From contig NZ_VKKY01000002.1 of NCBI RefSeq assembly GCF_008271695.1, positions 868,001 through 932,000 of the forward strand: 64,000 nucleotides of DNA, given 5' to 3'. Shown here piece after piece: positions 54,902 through 62,451 of this stretch (positions within the stretch are counted from its first letter, which is position 1; each line of letters begins with the position of its first letter). The notes under the pieces are model-generated. The model did not search any database, had not been told where the DNA came from, and saw nothing but the letters and a program-made list of their open reading frames with translations. Source of the DNA: Rufibacter hautae (GTDB taxonomy: Bacteria > Bacteroidota > Bacteroidia > Cytophagales > Hymenobacteraceae). The position numbers and the translations under genes are program-made.

Positions 54902-55621
54902 ATGGACATTATTCCGGCTATTGACCTTATTGGCGGCCAGTGCGTTCGCCTCACCGAAGGTGATTTTTCCCAGCAGACTACGTACCACACAGACCCGGTA
55001 GAAGTAGCGAAACAGTTTGAAGGCCTCGGTTTACGTCGGTTGCACCTGGTAGACTTAGATGGTGCCCGTGCCAAACAACCCGTGAACCTTCCGGTGTTGG
55101 AGCGTATCGCCAGCCAAACCAAACTGCACATTGATTACGGCGGAGGCCTGCAAAGCTCAGAAGCTGTTCGTCAGGCTTTTGATGCAGGTGCAAAGCAAAT
55201 CACCGCCGGCAGCATTGCCGTACGGGAGCCGCAAACCGTTGAAGCCTGGCTGCAGGAGTACGGTGCCGACCGCATCATTGTAGGCGCTGACTTCAAAGAC
55301 AACCGCATCGCCATCAATGCTTGGGCAGAACAAAGTGAATTAACGCTGGAATCGTTTTTAGCCTCTTTTGCTGAAAAAGGCGGAAAAACGTTCATCTGTA
55401 CCGATGTGAGCAAAGACGGCAAACTGCAAGGTTCTTCTATTGAGGTTTACCAGCGTTTACTGGAGCAGTTTCCCACCTTGCAGTTCATCGCCAGCGGCGG
55501 CGTAACTACCATTGAAGAAGTACGCCAGCTCCGCGAAGCAGGCTTACACGGCGCTATCATCGGCAAAGCCATCTATGAAGGCACCATTTCTCTGGAGGAA
55601 CTGGCGAAAGAGGTTATCTAG
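54902..55621 (+). CDS. hisA: ProFAR isomerase
   Basis: Phosphoribosylformimino-5-aminoimidazole carboxamide ribotide isomerase, 239 residues, (beta/alpha)8 barrel. Catalytic Asp8 and Asp130 are present, with phosphate loops DYGGGLQSSE and ASGGVTTIEE. 3 bases after hisH. A long hairpin repeat separates it from hisF. Confidence 0.97.
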   Translation: MDIIPAIDLIGGQCVRLTEGDFSQQTTYHTDPVEVAKQFEGLGLRRLHLVDLDGARAKQPVNLPVLERIASQTKLHIDYGGGLQSSEAVRQAFDAGAKQITAGSIAVREPQTVEAWLQEYGADRIIVGADFKDNRIAINAWAEQSELTLESFLASFAEKGGKTFICTDVSKDGKLQGSSIEVYQRLLEQFPTLQFIASGGVTTIEEVRQLREAGLHGAIIGKAIYEGTISLEELAKEVI

Positions 55622-55631
55622 AAGACTGATT

Positions 55632-55742
55632 GCTGTCTCGAGCGTCCCGCTCGTGTCCACTCGCATTTCTGATTAGTGCTTTGCTAAGGTGCAAAAGAGA
55701 ATCAGGTTTGCGTTCGTACACGAGCGGGACGCTCGAGACAGC
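55632..55742. repeat. REP-like 110-bp hairpin element
   Basis: Perfect 25-bp inverted repeat (55632-55656 / 55718-55742) beginning GCTGTCTCGAGCGTCCCGCT, continued inward by CGCAnnnCTGATT pairing and a TTTGC/GCAAA tip, so almost the whole element can fold. High GC compared with its surroundings. Lies between hisA and hisF. Confidence 0.88.
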
Positions 55743-55793
55743 GGAAAAAATGATTTAATTAAGAAGATGTTCAGACTTGACTCTGAAGTTCAG

Positions 55794-55821
55794 CATCTAA
55801 CATCTAAATACTAGCATCTAA
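55794..55821 (+). repeat. 7-bp tandem repeat before hisF
   Basis: CATCTAA, CATCTAA, ATACTAG, CATCTAA in a 7-base register, ending 2 bases before the hisF ATG. Confidence 0.7.
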
Positions 55822-55823
55822 AA

Positions 55824-56576
55824 ATGCTCACAAAACGAATAATCCCTTGCCTGGATATTAAGAATGGCCGCACCGTGAAGGGTGTGCGGTTTGAAGATAT
55901 CAGAGATGCCGGTGACCCGGTGGAACTAGCGGCTTTGTACGCGAAACAGGGTGCCGATGAACTGGTGTTTCTGGACATCACCGCCACCAATGAAAAGCGG
56001 AAGACCCTGGTGGAACTGGTGCGCGAAGTGGCCCGCTACATTGATATTCCGTTCACCGTGGGTGGGGGCATCAGCGCTGTGGAAGACGTGGAAGTGCTAC
56101 TACAGAACGGTGCCGACAAAGTTTCGGTAAACTCCTCGGCTATTCACCGTCCGGAACTGATTACTGAGCTGGCGAGCCGTTTCGGGAGCCAGTGCGTGAC
56201 GGTAGCCATTGACACCAAAAGCACTCCGGAAGGCTGGAAAGTCTTCAGCAAAGCAGGGACGGTAGATACCGGACTTTGGGCGCTGGAATGGGCCAAAGAA
56301 GTGGTAGAGCGTGGCGCCGGTGAAATCCTGCTCACCTCCATGAGCAACGACGGTACTAAGAATGGTTTCGCGCTTGATATCACGGGTGAGATTTCTAACA
56401 ATGTCATTGTTCCGGTCATCGCCTCAGGCGGCGCAGGAAATGAGCAGCACTTCTTAGATGTATTCGAAGCCGGGGCCGATGCCGCGTTGGCTGCCAGTAT
56501 CTTTCACTTCCAGGAAGTACCGTTACCCGGCTTGAAGAAGTTCTTGGCGGAGAATAAGATTGATATAAGATGCTAG
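55824..56576 (+). CDS. hisF: Imidazole glycerol phosphate synthase cyclase subunit
   Basis: Cyclase of 250 residues; catalytic Asp11 ([12 protein letters not shown]) and Asp130 (VAIDTKS). Works with HisH to make IGP and AICAR. (beta/alpha)8 barrel with the phosphate loops [10 protein letters not shown] and [10 protein letters not shown]. No Shine-Dalgarno; the start lies directly behind a heptamer repeat. Confidence 0.97.
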   Translation: MLTKRIIPCLDIKNGRTVKGVRFEDIRDAGDPVELAALYAKQGADELVFLDITATNEKRKTLVELVREVARYIDIPFTVGGGISAVEDVEVLLQNGADKVSVNSSAIHRPELITELASRFGSQCVTVAIDTKSTPEGWKVFSKAGTVDTGLWALEWAKEVVERGAGEILLTSMSNDGTKNGFALDITGEISNNVIVPVIASGGAGNEQHFLDVFEAGADAALAASIFHFQEVPLPGLKKFLAENKIDIRC

Positions 56577-56580
56577 AGCC

Positions 56581-56613
56581 AAACCTCACAGGTATTCAAA
56601 ACCTGTGAGGTTT
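56581..56613. repeat. Palindrome after hisF
   Basis: AAACCTCACAGGT / ACCTGTGAGGTTT, perfect 13-bp stem with a 7-base loop, followed by TTTTCC. It could act as a terminator inside the operon. Confidence 0.85.
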
Positions 56614-56630
56614 TCCTTTACTGACACAAG

Positions 56631-56669
56631 CTGTTTTTGACTCCTTTCTTTAAACCCATGTCAAAACAG
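56631..56669. repeat. Hairpin-family repeat (copy 14)
   Basis: CTGTTTTTGAC / TCAAAACAG outer arms around CTCCTTTCTTTAAACCCATG. Second palindrome in the 125-base hisF-hisIE spacer. Confidence 0.5.
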
Positions 56670-56701
56670 AAAAATTTCAAAAGCAGACATAGGTTAAAAA
56701 C

Positions 56702-57352
56702 ATGACCATAGATTTTAACAAAGGAGAGGGGCTGGTGCCCGCCATCATCCAGAATTCCACTACCGGTAAAGTATTGATGCTGGGCTACATGAATGAAGAG
56801 GCTTTTCAGCAAACTCAGGCAACAGGATTGGTGACCTTCTTCTCCCGTTCCAAGAACCGCCTCTGGACCAAAGGTGAAACGTCGGGTAATACCTTGAAGG
56901 TGGTAAAGATAGAACTGGACTGTGACCAGGACACACTTTTGATTTTAGTGGACCCAACCGGACCAGCCTGTCACCGCAACACCGAAACCTGCTTTGATGT
57001 GGAAGGTGACAACAATTCATATCACCTGAGAAGCTTCCAAAACTTCACACCAACGGAGCAAGCATTACAGTTCATCGCAAATCTGGAGCAAACCATCAAG
57101 GACCGTAGAAAGAACCCTATTGAAGGTTCTTACACCAATCACCTGTTCAACAAAGGCCTGAACAAAATGGCCCAGAAAGTAGGGGAAGAAGCCGTGGAGG
57201 TGGTCATTGATGCAGTAGCCGGGAACACAGAACCTATGAAAGGCGAAGCAGCTGATTTAATCTTCCACTTACTGGTGCTTTTGGAAGCAAGTGGGCTTTC
57301 ATTGGCGGAAGTGGTGCAGGTGCTGGAAAGCCGCCATAAGCCTAGGGAGTAG
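56702..57352 (+). CDS. hisIE: Bifunctional phosphoribosyl-AMP cyclohydrolase / phosphoribosyl-ATP pyrophosphatase
   Basis: Steps 2 and 3 of histidine synthesis in one 216-residue fusion. N-terminal HisI (about 1-110) with [18 protein letters not shown] and the metal-binding CDQDTLL...[12 protein letters not shown]-terminal HisE (about 120-216) with the helical [11 protein letters not shown] and [11 protein letters not shown] motifs. Last gene of the his operon. Confidence 0.97.
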   Translation: MTIDFNKGEGLVPAIIQNSTTGKVLMLGYMNEEAFQQTQATGLVTFFSRSKNRLWTKGETSGNTLKVVKIELDCDQDTLLILVDPTGPACHRNTETCFDVEGDNNSYHLRSFQNFTPTEQALQFIANLEQTIKDRRKNPIEGSYTNHLFNKGLNKMAQKVGEEAVEVVIDAVAGNTEPMKGEAADLIFHLLVLLEASGLSLAEVVQVLESRHKPRE

Positions 57353-57374
57353 GGTTATTTTTAATTAAAATGAA

Positions 57375-57938
57375 ATGACTTTCAACGCTACCATTCTCAT
57401 CGTCCCGGGATTAGGTGATTCAGGTGAGCAGCACTGGCAATCGCTATGGGAAAAGCAGTTTGCCTTCTCCAGAGTGCAGCAGCAGGATTGGGAAACACCG
57501 GATTGTGCTGATTGGGTAGAGACCTTGGAGGCCGCCGTTAACCAGCATGATCCTGAAAACCTCATTCTGGTGGCGCATAGCTTGGCCTGTATCACCATTG
57601 CGTTTTGGGCCGATAAATACCAAAAGAGGATCAAAGGAGCCCTTTTGGTTGCACCTAGTGACACAGAAGCTGCTTCGTTTCCGGAGGGAACCACTGGGTT
57701 CACGCCCCTTCCGTTGCAAAAACTGCCATTTCCCTCTGTGGTGGTGGCCAGCGACAACGATCCTTATATGAAACTAGGTCGGGCGGAATACCTGGCCAAG
57801 CAGTGGGGCAGTAGCTTCCTGAGCATTGGAGCCGCAGGCCACATCAACGTAGCCGCGGGTTTTGGGGAGTGGCCACAAGGCTTGGCGCTTCTTCAGCAAC
57901 TTGACTCAAGTGTAGAATTCAAAAACTTAATTCTTTAG
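57375..57938 (+). CDS. RBBP9/YdeN-family alpha/beta hydrolase
   Basis: Serine hydrolase-like protein of 187 residues, cytoplasmic. Predicted triad Ser69 (AHSLAC), Asp129 (SDNDPY) and His156 (GHIN), and the family N-terminus ILIVPGLGDSGEQHW. It begins 22 bases after hisIE and may share its transcript. Substrate unknown. Confidence 0.85.
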   Translation: MTFNATILIVPGLGDSGEQHWQSLWEKQFAFSRVQQQDWETPDCADWVETLEAAVNQHDPENLILVAHSLACITIAFWADKYQKRIKGALLVAPSDTEAASFPEGTTGFTPLPLQKLPFPSVVVASDNDPYMKLGRAEYLAKQWGSSFLSIGAAGHINVAAGFGEWPQGLALLQQLDSSVEFKNLIL

Positions 57939-57972
57939 GATAATAGCTATTACTCAAATTACCAGATAGATC

Positions 57973-58581
57973 ATGACACCGTTTGATGTTCTTCTTCAGC
58001 AAATCGCCTTCATCCACGAGATTGACAAGCTGAAATATATTACCCGCAAAACCCGTCTTTTCAACAGCAACCGCCACGAGAATGATGCGGAGCACAGCTG
58101 GCACCTAGCCATGATGGCAATGGTGTTGGCCGAGCATTCCAACGAACCGGTGGATGTGCTCAAAGTGGTGAAGATGCTGCTCATTCATGATCTGGTAGAG
58201 ATTGACGCCGGCGATACTTTCCTGTTTGACACCGTCTTAAACCACTCCAACACCGAAGCGGAACGGAAAGCGGCCCTGCGCATCTTTGGTTTATTGCCCC
58301 AAAAACAAGCCGAGGAGTTTCTGCACATCTGGGATGAATTTGAGGCGGGTGAAACGGCCGAGGCAAAGTTTGCCCGCACCATGGACCGCTTAGAACCGCT
58401 TCTGCAGAATGTTTCCAACGAAGGCGGTACCTGGATGGAGTACAACGTACCTTTTAATAGAGTGTTGGAGAAAACAGTTGGAATCCAAAACGGCTCCCAA
58501 ACCATCTGGGAATTTGCCAAAGCTCTTTTGGACAGCTCCGTCGAAAAGGGCATCCTCAAGAAAGGGGAGGCCGACGTTTAA
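57973..58581 (+). CDS. HD-domain phosphohydrolase
   Basis: 202-residue protein of the YfbR/HDDC2-type HD group (5'-nucleotidase-like). Metal-binding residues His41 (EHSWHLA), His72-Asp73 (IHDLVEID) and Asp138 (MDRLEP) are all present. It follows the RBBP9-like gene by 34 bases. The substrate, probably a nucleotide monophosphate, is inferred from the family. Confidence 0.85.
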   Translation: MTPFDVLLQQIAFIHEIDKLKYITRKTRLFNSNRHENDAEHSWHLAMMAMVLAEHSNEPVDVLKVVKMLLIHDLVEIDAGDTFLFDTVLNHSNTEAERKAALRIFGLLPQKQAEEFLHIWDEFEAGETAEAKFARTMDRLEPLLQNVSNEGGTWMEYNVPFNRVLEKTVGIQNGSQTIWEFAKALLDSSVEKGILKKGEADV

Positions 58582-58639
58582 AGCCTCAAATCTAAAGATC
58601 GGGAGTAAAGCTGGGGATTGATGATTATCTTGTCAGGAT

Positions 58640-59080
58640 ATGAAGGTCATGTTGTCTTTTCTAAGCCTTTGCCTTTTTGTGGGGCAAACCTCCTGCCGCT
58701 CCTTACCCCAGGATTTGGTCCTTGCAAAGTTTTCAGTGAATGGCAAATCCCAAAACAGGTTCATTGTCAATAGGGTACCCCACTACGGTGATGGAAATCC
58801 GGACGGTTGTAATATAGAACGCCAGATTTCCTTTTCTTTGAAAAGTTTAATGGAAGAGACTATGGAAGGAGAAATAAAGGATTCCAAAACTTTAGAAGCC
58901 TTATCAAAAGCCTCGGTTCAAATTAGGTTTGTTGACCAGGCTCAATCCTTAATGATAAACGCGGATTCTCTAGGGAAGGTCCAGATCCAGCGTTCCTCTT
59001 CCATTAGCCATATCGAGGTAAATTATATAGGATACAGGACCCTTTCTGTAGACCTAAAAGGAAAGAAAGGCTTACTCTAG
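58640..59080 (+). CDS. Small secreted protein, regulatory-like fold
   Basis: 146 residues with a signal peptide (about 1-18, then TSC, a poor lipobox because the -3 residue is Gln). The C-terminal part (VQIRFVDQAQSLMINADSLG, then VNYIGYRTLSVDL) resembles the end of a carboxypeptidase D regulatory-like domain with no receptor attached. It could be a small stand-alone protein or a truncated one. Function unknown. Confidence 0.55.
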   Translation: MKVMLSFLSLCLFVGQTSCRSLPQDLVLAKFSVNGKSQNRFIVNRVPHYGDGNPDGCNIERQISFSLKSLMEETMEGEIKDSKTLEALSKASVQIRFVDQAQSLMINADSLGKVQIQRSSSISHIEVNYIGYRTLSVDLKGKKGLL

Positions 59081-59096
59081 CTGATCTTTGAGACTG

Positions 59097-59972
59097 TTAT
59101 TGTAGCACTGGTTGCTCCAGAAAAGCCTGAATGGCTTTCGTGACTTCCTCAGGGGCTTCCTCCTGAAGAAAATGCCCGGTTTCTAATTCCATTACTGTAA
59201 GTCCCGGCAGTGTTTCTTGCCAGTTTTCCAGAAAGGAGGCTGGAATCAATTTGTCTTTGGTGCCCCACAGCACTAGGACCGGTTTCCCTTCCAGAACATG
59301 CCGTTTGTTATACAATCTGGTAAAGTAGGGTGTCTCGCCGGCTAAGGCTTTGGCAAAGTACCAGGTGCTTACACGGTCTTTCCTTTCCCTGAAGGGACTC
59401 AGGTACTGGTGATGCACCTCCCGGGTAAGTTTCTCTTTTTGGTAAAAGGCTTGCTGCAGCAAGAATTTAACGGAGAAGTTCAGGTTCACGTACAGGAACT
59501 TCCCGACTCGACTGCTGAACAATTTGCTTGCCTGCATCATGGGTTTAACCTCCGTAAGTGGCCACATCCAGGAGTTGAGCACCACCACCTTCGCCACTTT
59601 CTCGGGCTGCTGTACGGCCCAGCCCAGCCCAATGGGCCCACCGAAATCATGCACCACCAGCGTTACGTTCTCCAATCGTAGATGGTCTACCAGCCTTGCA
59701 AGGTTGTCTCGGTGATCCTCTAATGAATAAGAGAAGTTCTGCGGTTTCTCAGAAAGCCCGAAGCCCAAGTGATCTACCGCAATGCACCTATAATTTCTTG
59801 AGAGCGCCGTTATCTGGTTGCGCCAAAGGAAGGACCAAGTAGGCGTGCCGTGCACAAATAGAATAGGAGCGCCTTGGCCTTCATCCACATACTGGAGCTG
59901 TCCTCCGGGTACTGCCAAATAGTGCTGTTTAAAAGGATAGGCATTTCTGTCAAGCCAAGATTGATCTTGCAT
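59097..59972 (-). CDS. Haloalkane dehalogenase-like alpha/beta hydrolase
   Basis: 291 residues. Oxyanion HGTPTWSFLW (41-50), nucleophile Asp109 (VVHDFGG), acid Asp240 (GTKDKLIP) and base His267 (TGHFLQEE). An Asp nucleophile instead of Ser places it in the haloalkane dehalogenase / epoxide hydrolase branch. True dehalogenases have Trp right after the nucleophile; here it is Phe110, so activity on halides is doubtful. It lies 11 bases downstream of a TetR regulator in the same orientation, probably one operon. Confidence 0.82.
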   Translation of the reverse strand: MQDQSWLDRNAYPFKQHYLAVPGGQLQYVDEGQGAPILFVHGTPTWSFLWRNQITALSRNYRCIAVDHLGFGLSEKPQNFSYSLEDHRDNLARLVDHLRLENVTLVVHDFGGPIGLGWAVQQPEKVAKVVVLNSWMWPLTEVKPMMQASKLFSSRVGKFLYVNLNFSVKFLLQQAFYQKEKLTREVHHQYLSPFRERKDRVSTWYFAKALAGETPYFTRLYNKRHVLEGKPVLVLWGTKDKLIPASFLENWQETLPGLTVMELETGHFLQEEAPEEVTKAIQAFLEQPVLQ

Positions 59973-59983
59973 ACCGGTAAAGA

Positions 59984-60553
59984 TTAAGTGGCTAAATGAT
60001 GCTTCAGTTGGACAAGGTACCTCTCCATTACCTCCTGTAAGGGATATTCCGGCAGGATGAGGTAATGCTGGGCGATTCCGTCAATGGTGGCAAACATGAG
60101 GACCGCATCGGCGGAAGGGTTAGTGGATCCGGCTTGGGCCAGGTTCTTGGAGAGCAATTGTAGCACCAACTGGTTTTCAGCTTGTACTTCCTGCTCCAAG
60201 GCCTTCAAAACTTCAGACTGCATCTTGAGGCTATGGTAGAGGCGCCAGAAGTTTTTGTTCTGCTCCAGCAGCCGGAAGGTAGTCTGGATATGGTGTTCCA
60301 GGTACTGAAAAGGGGTAAGCCCCTCAGGTTTCTCAAAAGATTGCAGAATGTCCTGCCTGCCCCTTACCAAAATCTCTTTGAGCAGGTCCTCTTTGCTTTG
60401 GTAATAGTTATAGAGTAACCCCAGGGAAATGCCTGCCTTCGTCGCGATCTGCCGGATGGAAGTGCGGTCAAATCCTTGCTCAGCAAACAGCTCCAGCGCG
60501 GTGTCTATGATTTTCTGGGTGCTGGTTTCCCGCTGGGCTACCCTTTTAGGCAT
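59984..60553 (-). CDS. TetR-family transcriptional regulator
   Basis: 189 residues from the ATG at 60553 (MPKRVAQRETSTQ). A TTG at 60589 would start inside the operator and is rejected. The N-terminal helix-turn-helix (about 5-52, ELFAEQGFDRTSIRQIATKAG...LLYNYYQSKEDLL) is typical; the C-terminal ligand-binding domain is helical. It probably represses itself and the hydrolase behind it. Confidence 0.9.
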   Translation of the reverse strand: MPKRVAQRETSTQKIIDTALELFAEQGFDRTSIRQIATKAGISLGLLYNYYQSKEDLLKEILVRGRQDILQSFEKPEGLTPFQYLEHHIQTTFRLLEQNKNFWRLYHSLKMQSEVLKALEQEVQAENQLVLQLLSKNLAQAGSTNPSADAVLMFATIDGIAQHYLILPEYPLQEVMERYLVQLKHHLAT

Positions 60554-60572
60554 AGCGGCTACATATTTATTG

Positions 60573-60590
60573 ATTGAACGTCTGTTCAAT
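60573..60590. promoter_or_regulatory. TetR operator
   Basis: Perfect palindrome ATTGAAC-GTCT-GTTCAAT, 20 bases before the regulator's ATG. Size, symmetry and position fit a TetR-family autoregulatory site. Confidence 0.75.
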
Positions 60591-60621
60591 TTAACTAATT
60601 GGAAAATGCTTTCAAAACAAA

Positions 60622-60670
60622 AACTCCTGTTTAAGGCTCCTTTTCAGAAAAGAAGCCTTAAACAGGAGTT
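60622..60670. terminator. Hairpin-family repeat / terminator (copy 15)
   Basis: Perfect 17-bp arms AACTCCTGTTTAAGGCT / AGCCTTAAACAGGAGTT around CCTTTTC-A-GAAAAGA; lies between the LytTR gene (its 3' side) and the TetR promoter. Confidence 0.82.
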
Positions 60671-60691
60671 CAGAAAAAAGAAGGTCAAAAA

Positions 60692-61414
60692 CTAAAGCTT
60701 GTTCAGGCGGCCGTAGAACTTAGATTGGTAAGAACCGCCAATGGGAATGTATTTGTCCTGCATGAAAACAGAATCGTCTTCAATGAGCTCAATCTTCTTC
60801 AGGTTGATGATGAAGGACCGGTGGATGCGCAGGAACATATCCTGGGGCAGTTTTTGGTCAATTGCGCTCATGGTGGTATAGACAATGTGCTTTTTATTGT
60901 CTGTGTTGATGACCACATAATCACCACGGGCCTCTATAAAGGACACATTGTTCAGGTTCAGCTTCACGATCTTGTTGTCTACCTTCACAAAAAGCTCCTC
61001 TGAGTGTCCGTTGGTAGCCGGGGCAGCGTTGGTTCTGGAGGTGTCCAGCTTTTTAGAGGCATTAAGCACCGCCTGGGTAAAACGGGTAAAATCCACCGGT
61101 TTCAGAAGATAATCGGCTACCTGCAACTCAAAGGCCTGTAGGGCGAAGTCCTTGTGTGAGGTGATGAGGATGGTCTGCGGCTTATGGGGCAAGGTCTTGA
61201 GCAATTCCATGCCGGTCATCTCGGGCATCTCAACATCCAGGAAAAGCAGGTCAATGCCATCGTTCTTCAGTAACCAAGCCAAACCCTCTACGCTGGAACT
61301 AAAGGTTTGCACCAGTTCCAGGCTTGGCGTGGCTTTAATATGACGCTCCAGAATCATCCGGCTTAGTTCATCATCATCAATAATAATTGAGCGGAGGGGA
61401 GTATCCTTTTTCAA
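60692..61414 (-). CDS. LytTR-family response regulator
   Basis: 240 residues. Receiver domain (about 8-122) with phosphorylation site Asp60 (FLDVEMPE), acidic pocket Asp13/Asp14 and Lys105 (LLKPVD). LytTR DNA-binding domain (about 140-238, FIEARGDYVVINT). A His kinase is not in the window; in this phylum such regulators often pair with LytS/YehU-type kinases elsewhere. Confidence 0.92.
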   Translation of the reverse strand: MKKDTPLRSIIIDDDELSRMILERHIKATPSLELVQTFSSSVEGLAWLLKNDGIDLLFLDVEMPEMTGMELLKTLPHKPQTILITSHKDFALQAFELQVADYLLKPVDFTRFTQAVLNASKKLDTSRTNAAPATNGHSEELFVKVDNKIVKLNLNNVSFIEARGDYVVINTDNKKHIVYTTMSAIDQKLPQDMFLRIHRSFIINLKKIELIEDDSVFMQDKYIPIGGSYQSKFYGRLNKL

Positions 61415-61456
61415 ATGTTTGTCCGTTGATTTGTAATGGGTGAATCTTTCTTAACC

Positions 61457-61464
61457 CAAAGATA
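61457..61464 (-). promoter_or_regulatory. -7 box of the LytTR gene
   Basis: TATCTTTG on the minus strand, 43 bases before the ATG. Confidence 0.5.
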
Positions 61465-61665
61465 TTAATCTAATTATAATTTCCGAGGGAACAAACCCTA
61501 AATTGTATGGGTGGCAATACGGAGCGTCATCTAAAAAAAGTGATGAATCAGAACCAGGGCCGCATCTAGCATCCGCACGGCAGGAAAGTTTGGACCATCA
61601 AAGCAAAGGTTAGGTAACTCAGCCGTAAAAACACGTATAAGGGGCACAAATAGACCTAAAGAAAA

Positions 61666-62451
61666 GTGCTTCCAGTTACCCTACTTAATTCCTTACGGAT
61701 TCTCACTCAACCGGATGATTCCACCTGCGGACCTACCAGCCTGCACGCGGTCTACCAGTACTTCCAGGATTCGCTTCCTTTGGAGCAGGTGATCTCAGAG
61801 GTGTCTTTCCTGGAGGAAGGTGGTACCCTGGCGGTTTTGCTGGGTTGCCATGCGTTGCGCAGGGGCTACAAGGCCCGCATTTACACCTACAACCTGCATG
61901 TGTTTGACCCTACCTGGTTCAAGATGGGCAAAGAGCAATTAATTGCCAATCTGCGGGAGCAACTCATCTATAAATCAGATGCCAAGCTGCACGTCGCCAC
62001 CCACGCCTACATTGAGTTCCTGGAGCTGGGCGGCGAGATCCTGCACAAAGACCTTACCCTTAGTTTATTAGACCATTACTTCTCCCGGGGAATTCCGCTA
62101 TTGACCGGACTCAGCGCCACGTACCTCTACAACTGCGCCCGGGAAAGAACCAATGAACGCGGCGAGGCCATCTATGACGATGTACGGGGCGAACCGCTGG
62201 GGCATTTTGTGGTCTTGGCTGGCTTTGACAACGAACAGGAAAAAGAACACGTGATTGTGGCCGACCCTTACCAGGAGAACCCGCTTTTTGGCAATAATTA
62301 CTATAACGTACCCATTTCGCGCCTCATTAACGCCATTATGTTGGGCATAGTCACCTATGATGCCAACCTGCTGGCCATTGAACCGCAACCTAAAACGAAA
62401 CTTACTCCAGAACAGACCAACCTTCATGCGCAAACTAGTAGTGGTCAATAA
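61666..62451 (+). CDS. C39-like papain-fold peptidase
   Basis: 261 residues from a GTG. DDSTCGPTSLHAV carries the nucleophile Cys21; GHFVVLAG gives His180 and VADPYQENP gives Asp200, the layout of C39-type cysteine peptidases. No signal peptide, no transporter domain, so it is a stand-alone cytoplasmic enzyme. Its 3' end overlaps the RimK-like gene by 26 bases. In this operon it may process or hydrolyse a product made by the ligases (inference). Confidence 0.8.
   Translation: MLPVTLLNSLRILTQPDDSTCGPTSLHAVYQYFQDSLPLEQVISEVSFLEEGGTLAVLLGCHALRRGYKARIYTYNLHVFDPTWFKMGKEQLIANLREQLIYKSDAKLHVATHAYIEFLELGGEILHKDLTLSLLDHYFSRGIPLLTGLSATYLYNCARERTNERGEAIYDDVRGEPLGHFVVLAGFDNEQEKEHVIVADPYQENPLFGNNYYNVPISRLINAIMLGIVTYDANLLAIEPQPKTKLTPEQTNLHAQTSSGQ

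Noticed and set aside
55632..55742. Insertion sequence ends or attachment site
   Set aside because: No transposase, no target duplication visible; the inner sequence is itself self-complementary, which fits a REP element better.
60554..60589. TTG start of the TetR gene at 60589
   Set aside because: It falls in the palindromic operator; the ATG at 60553 fits the family N-terminus.
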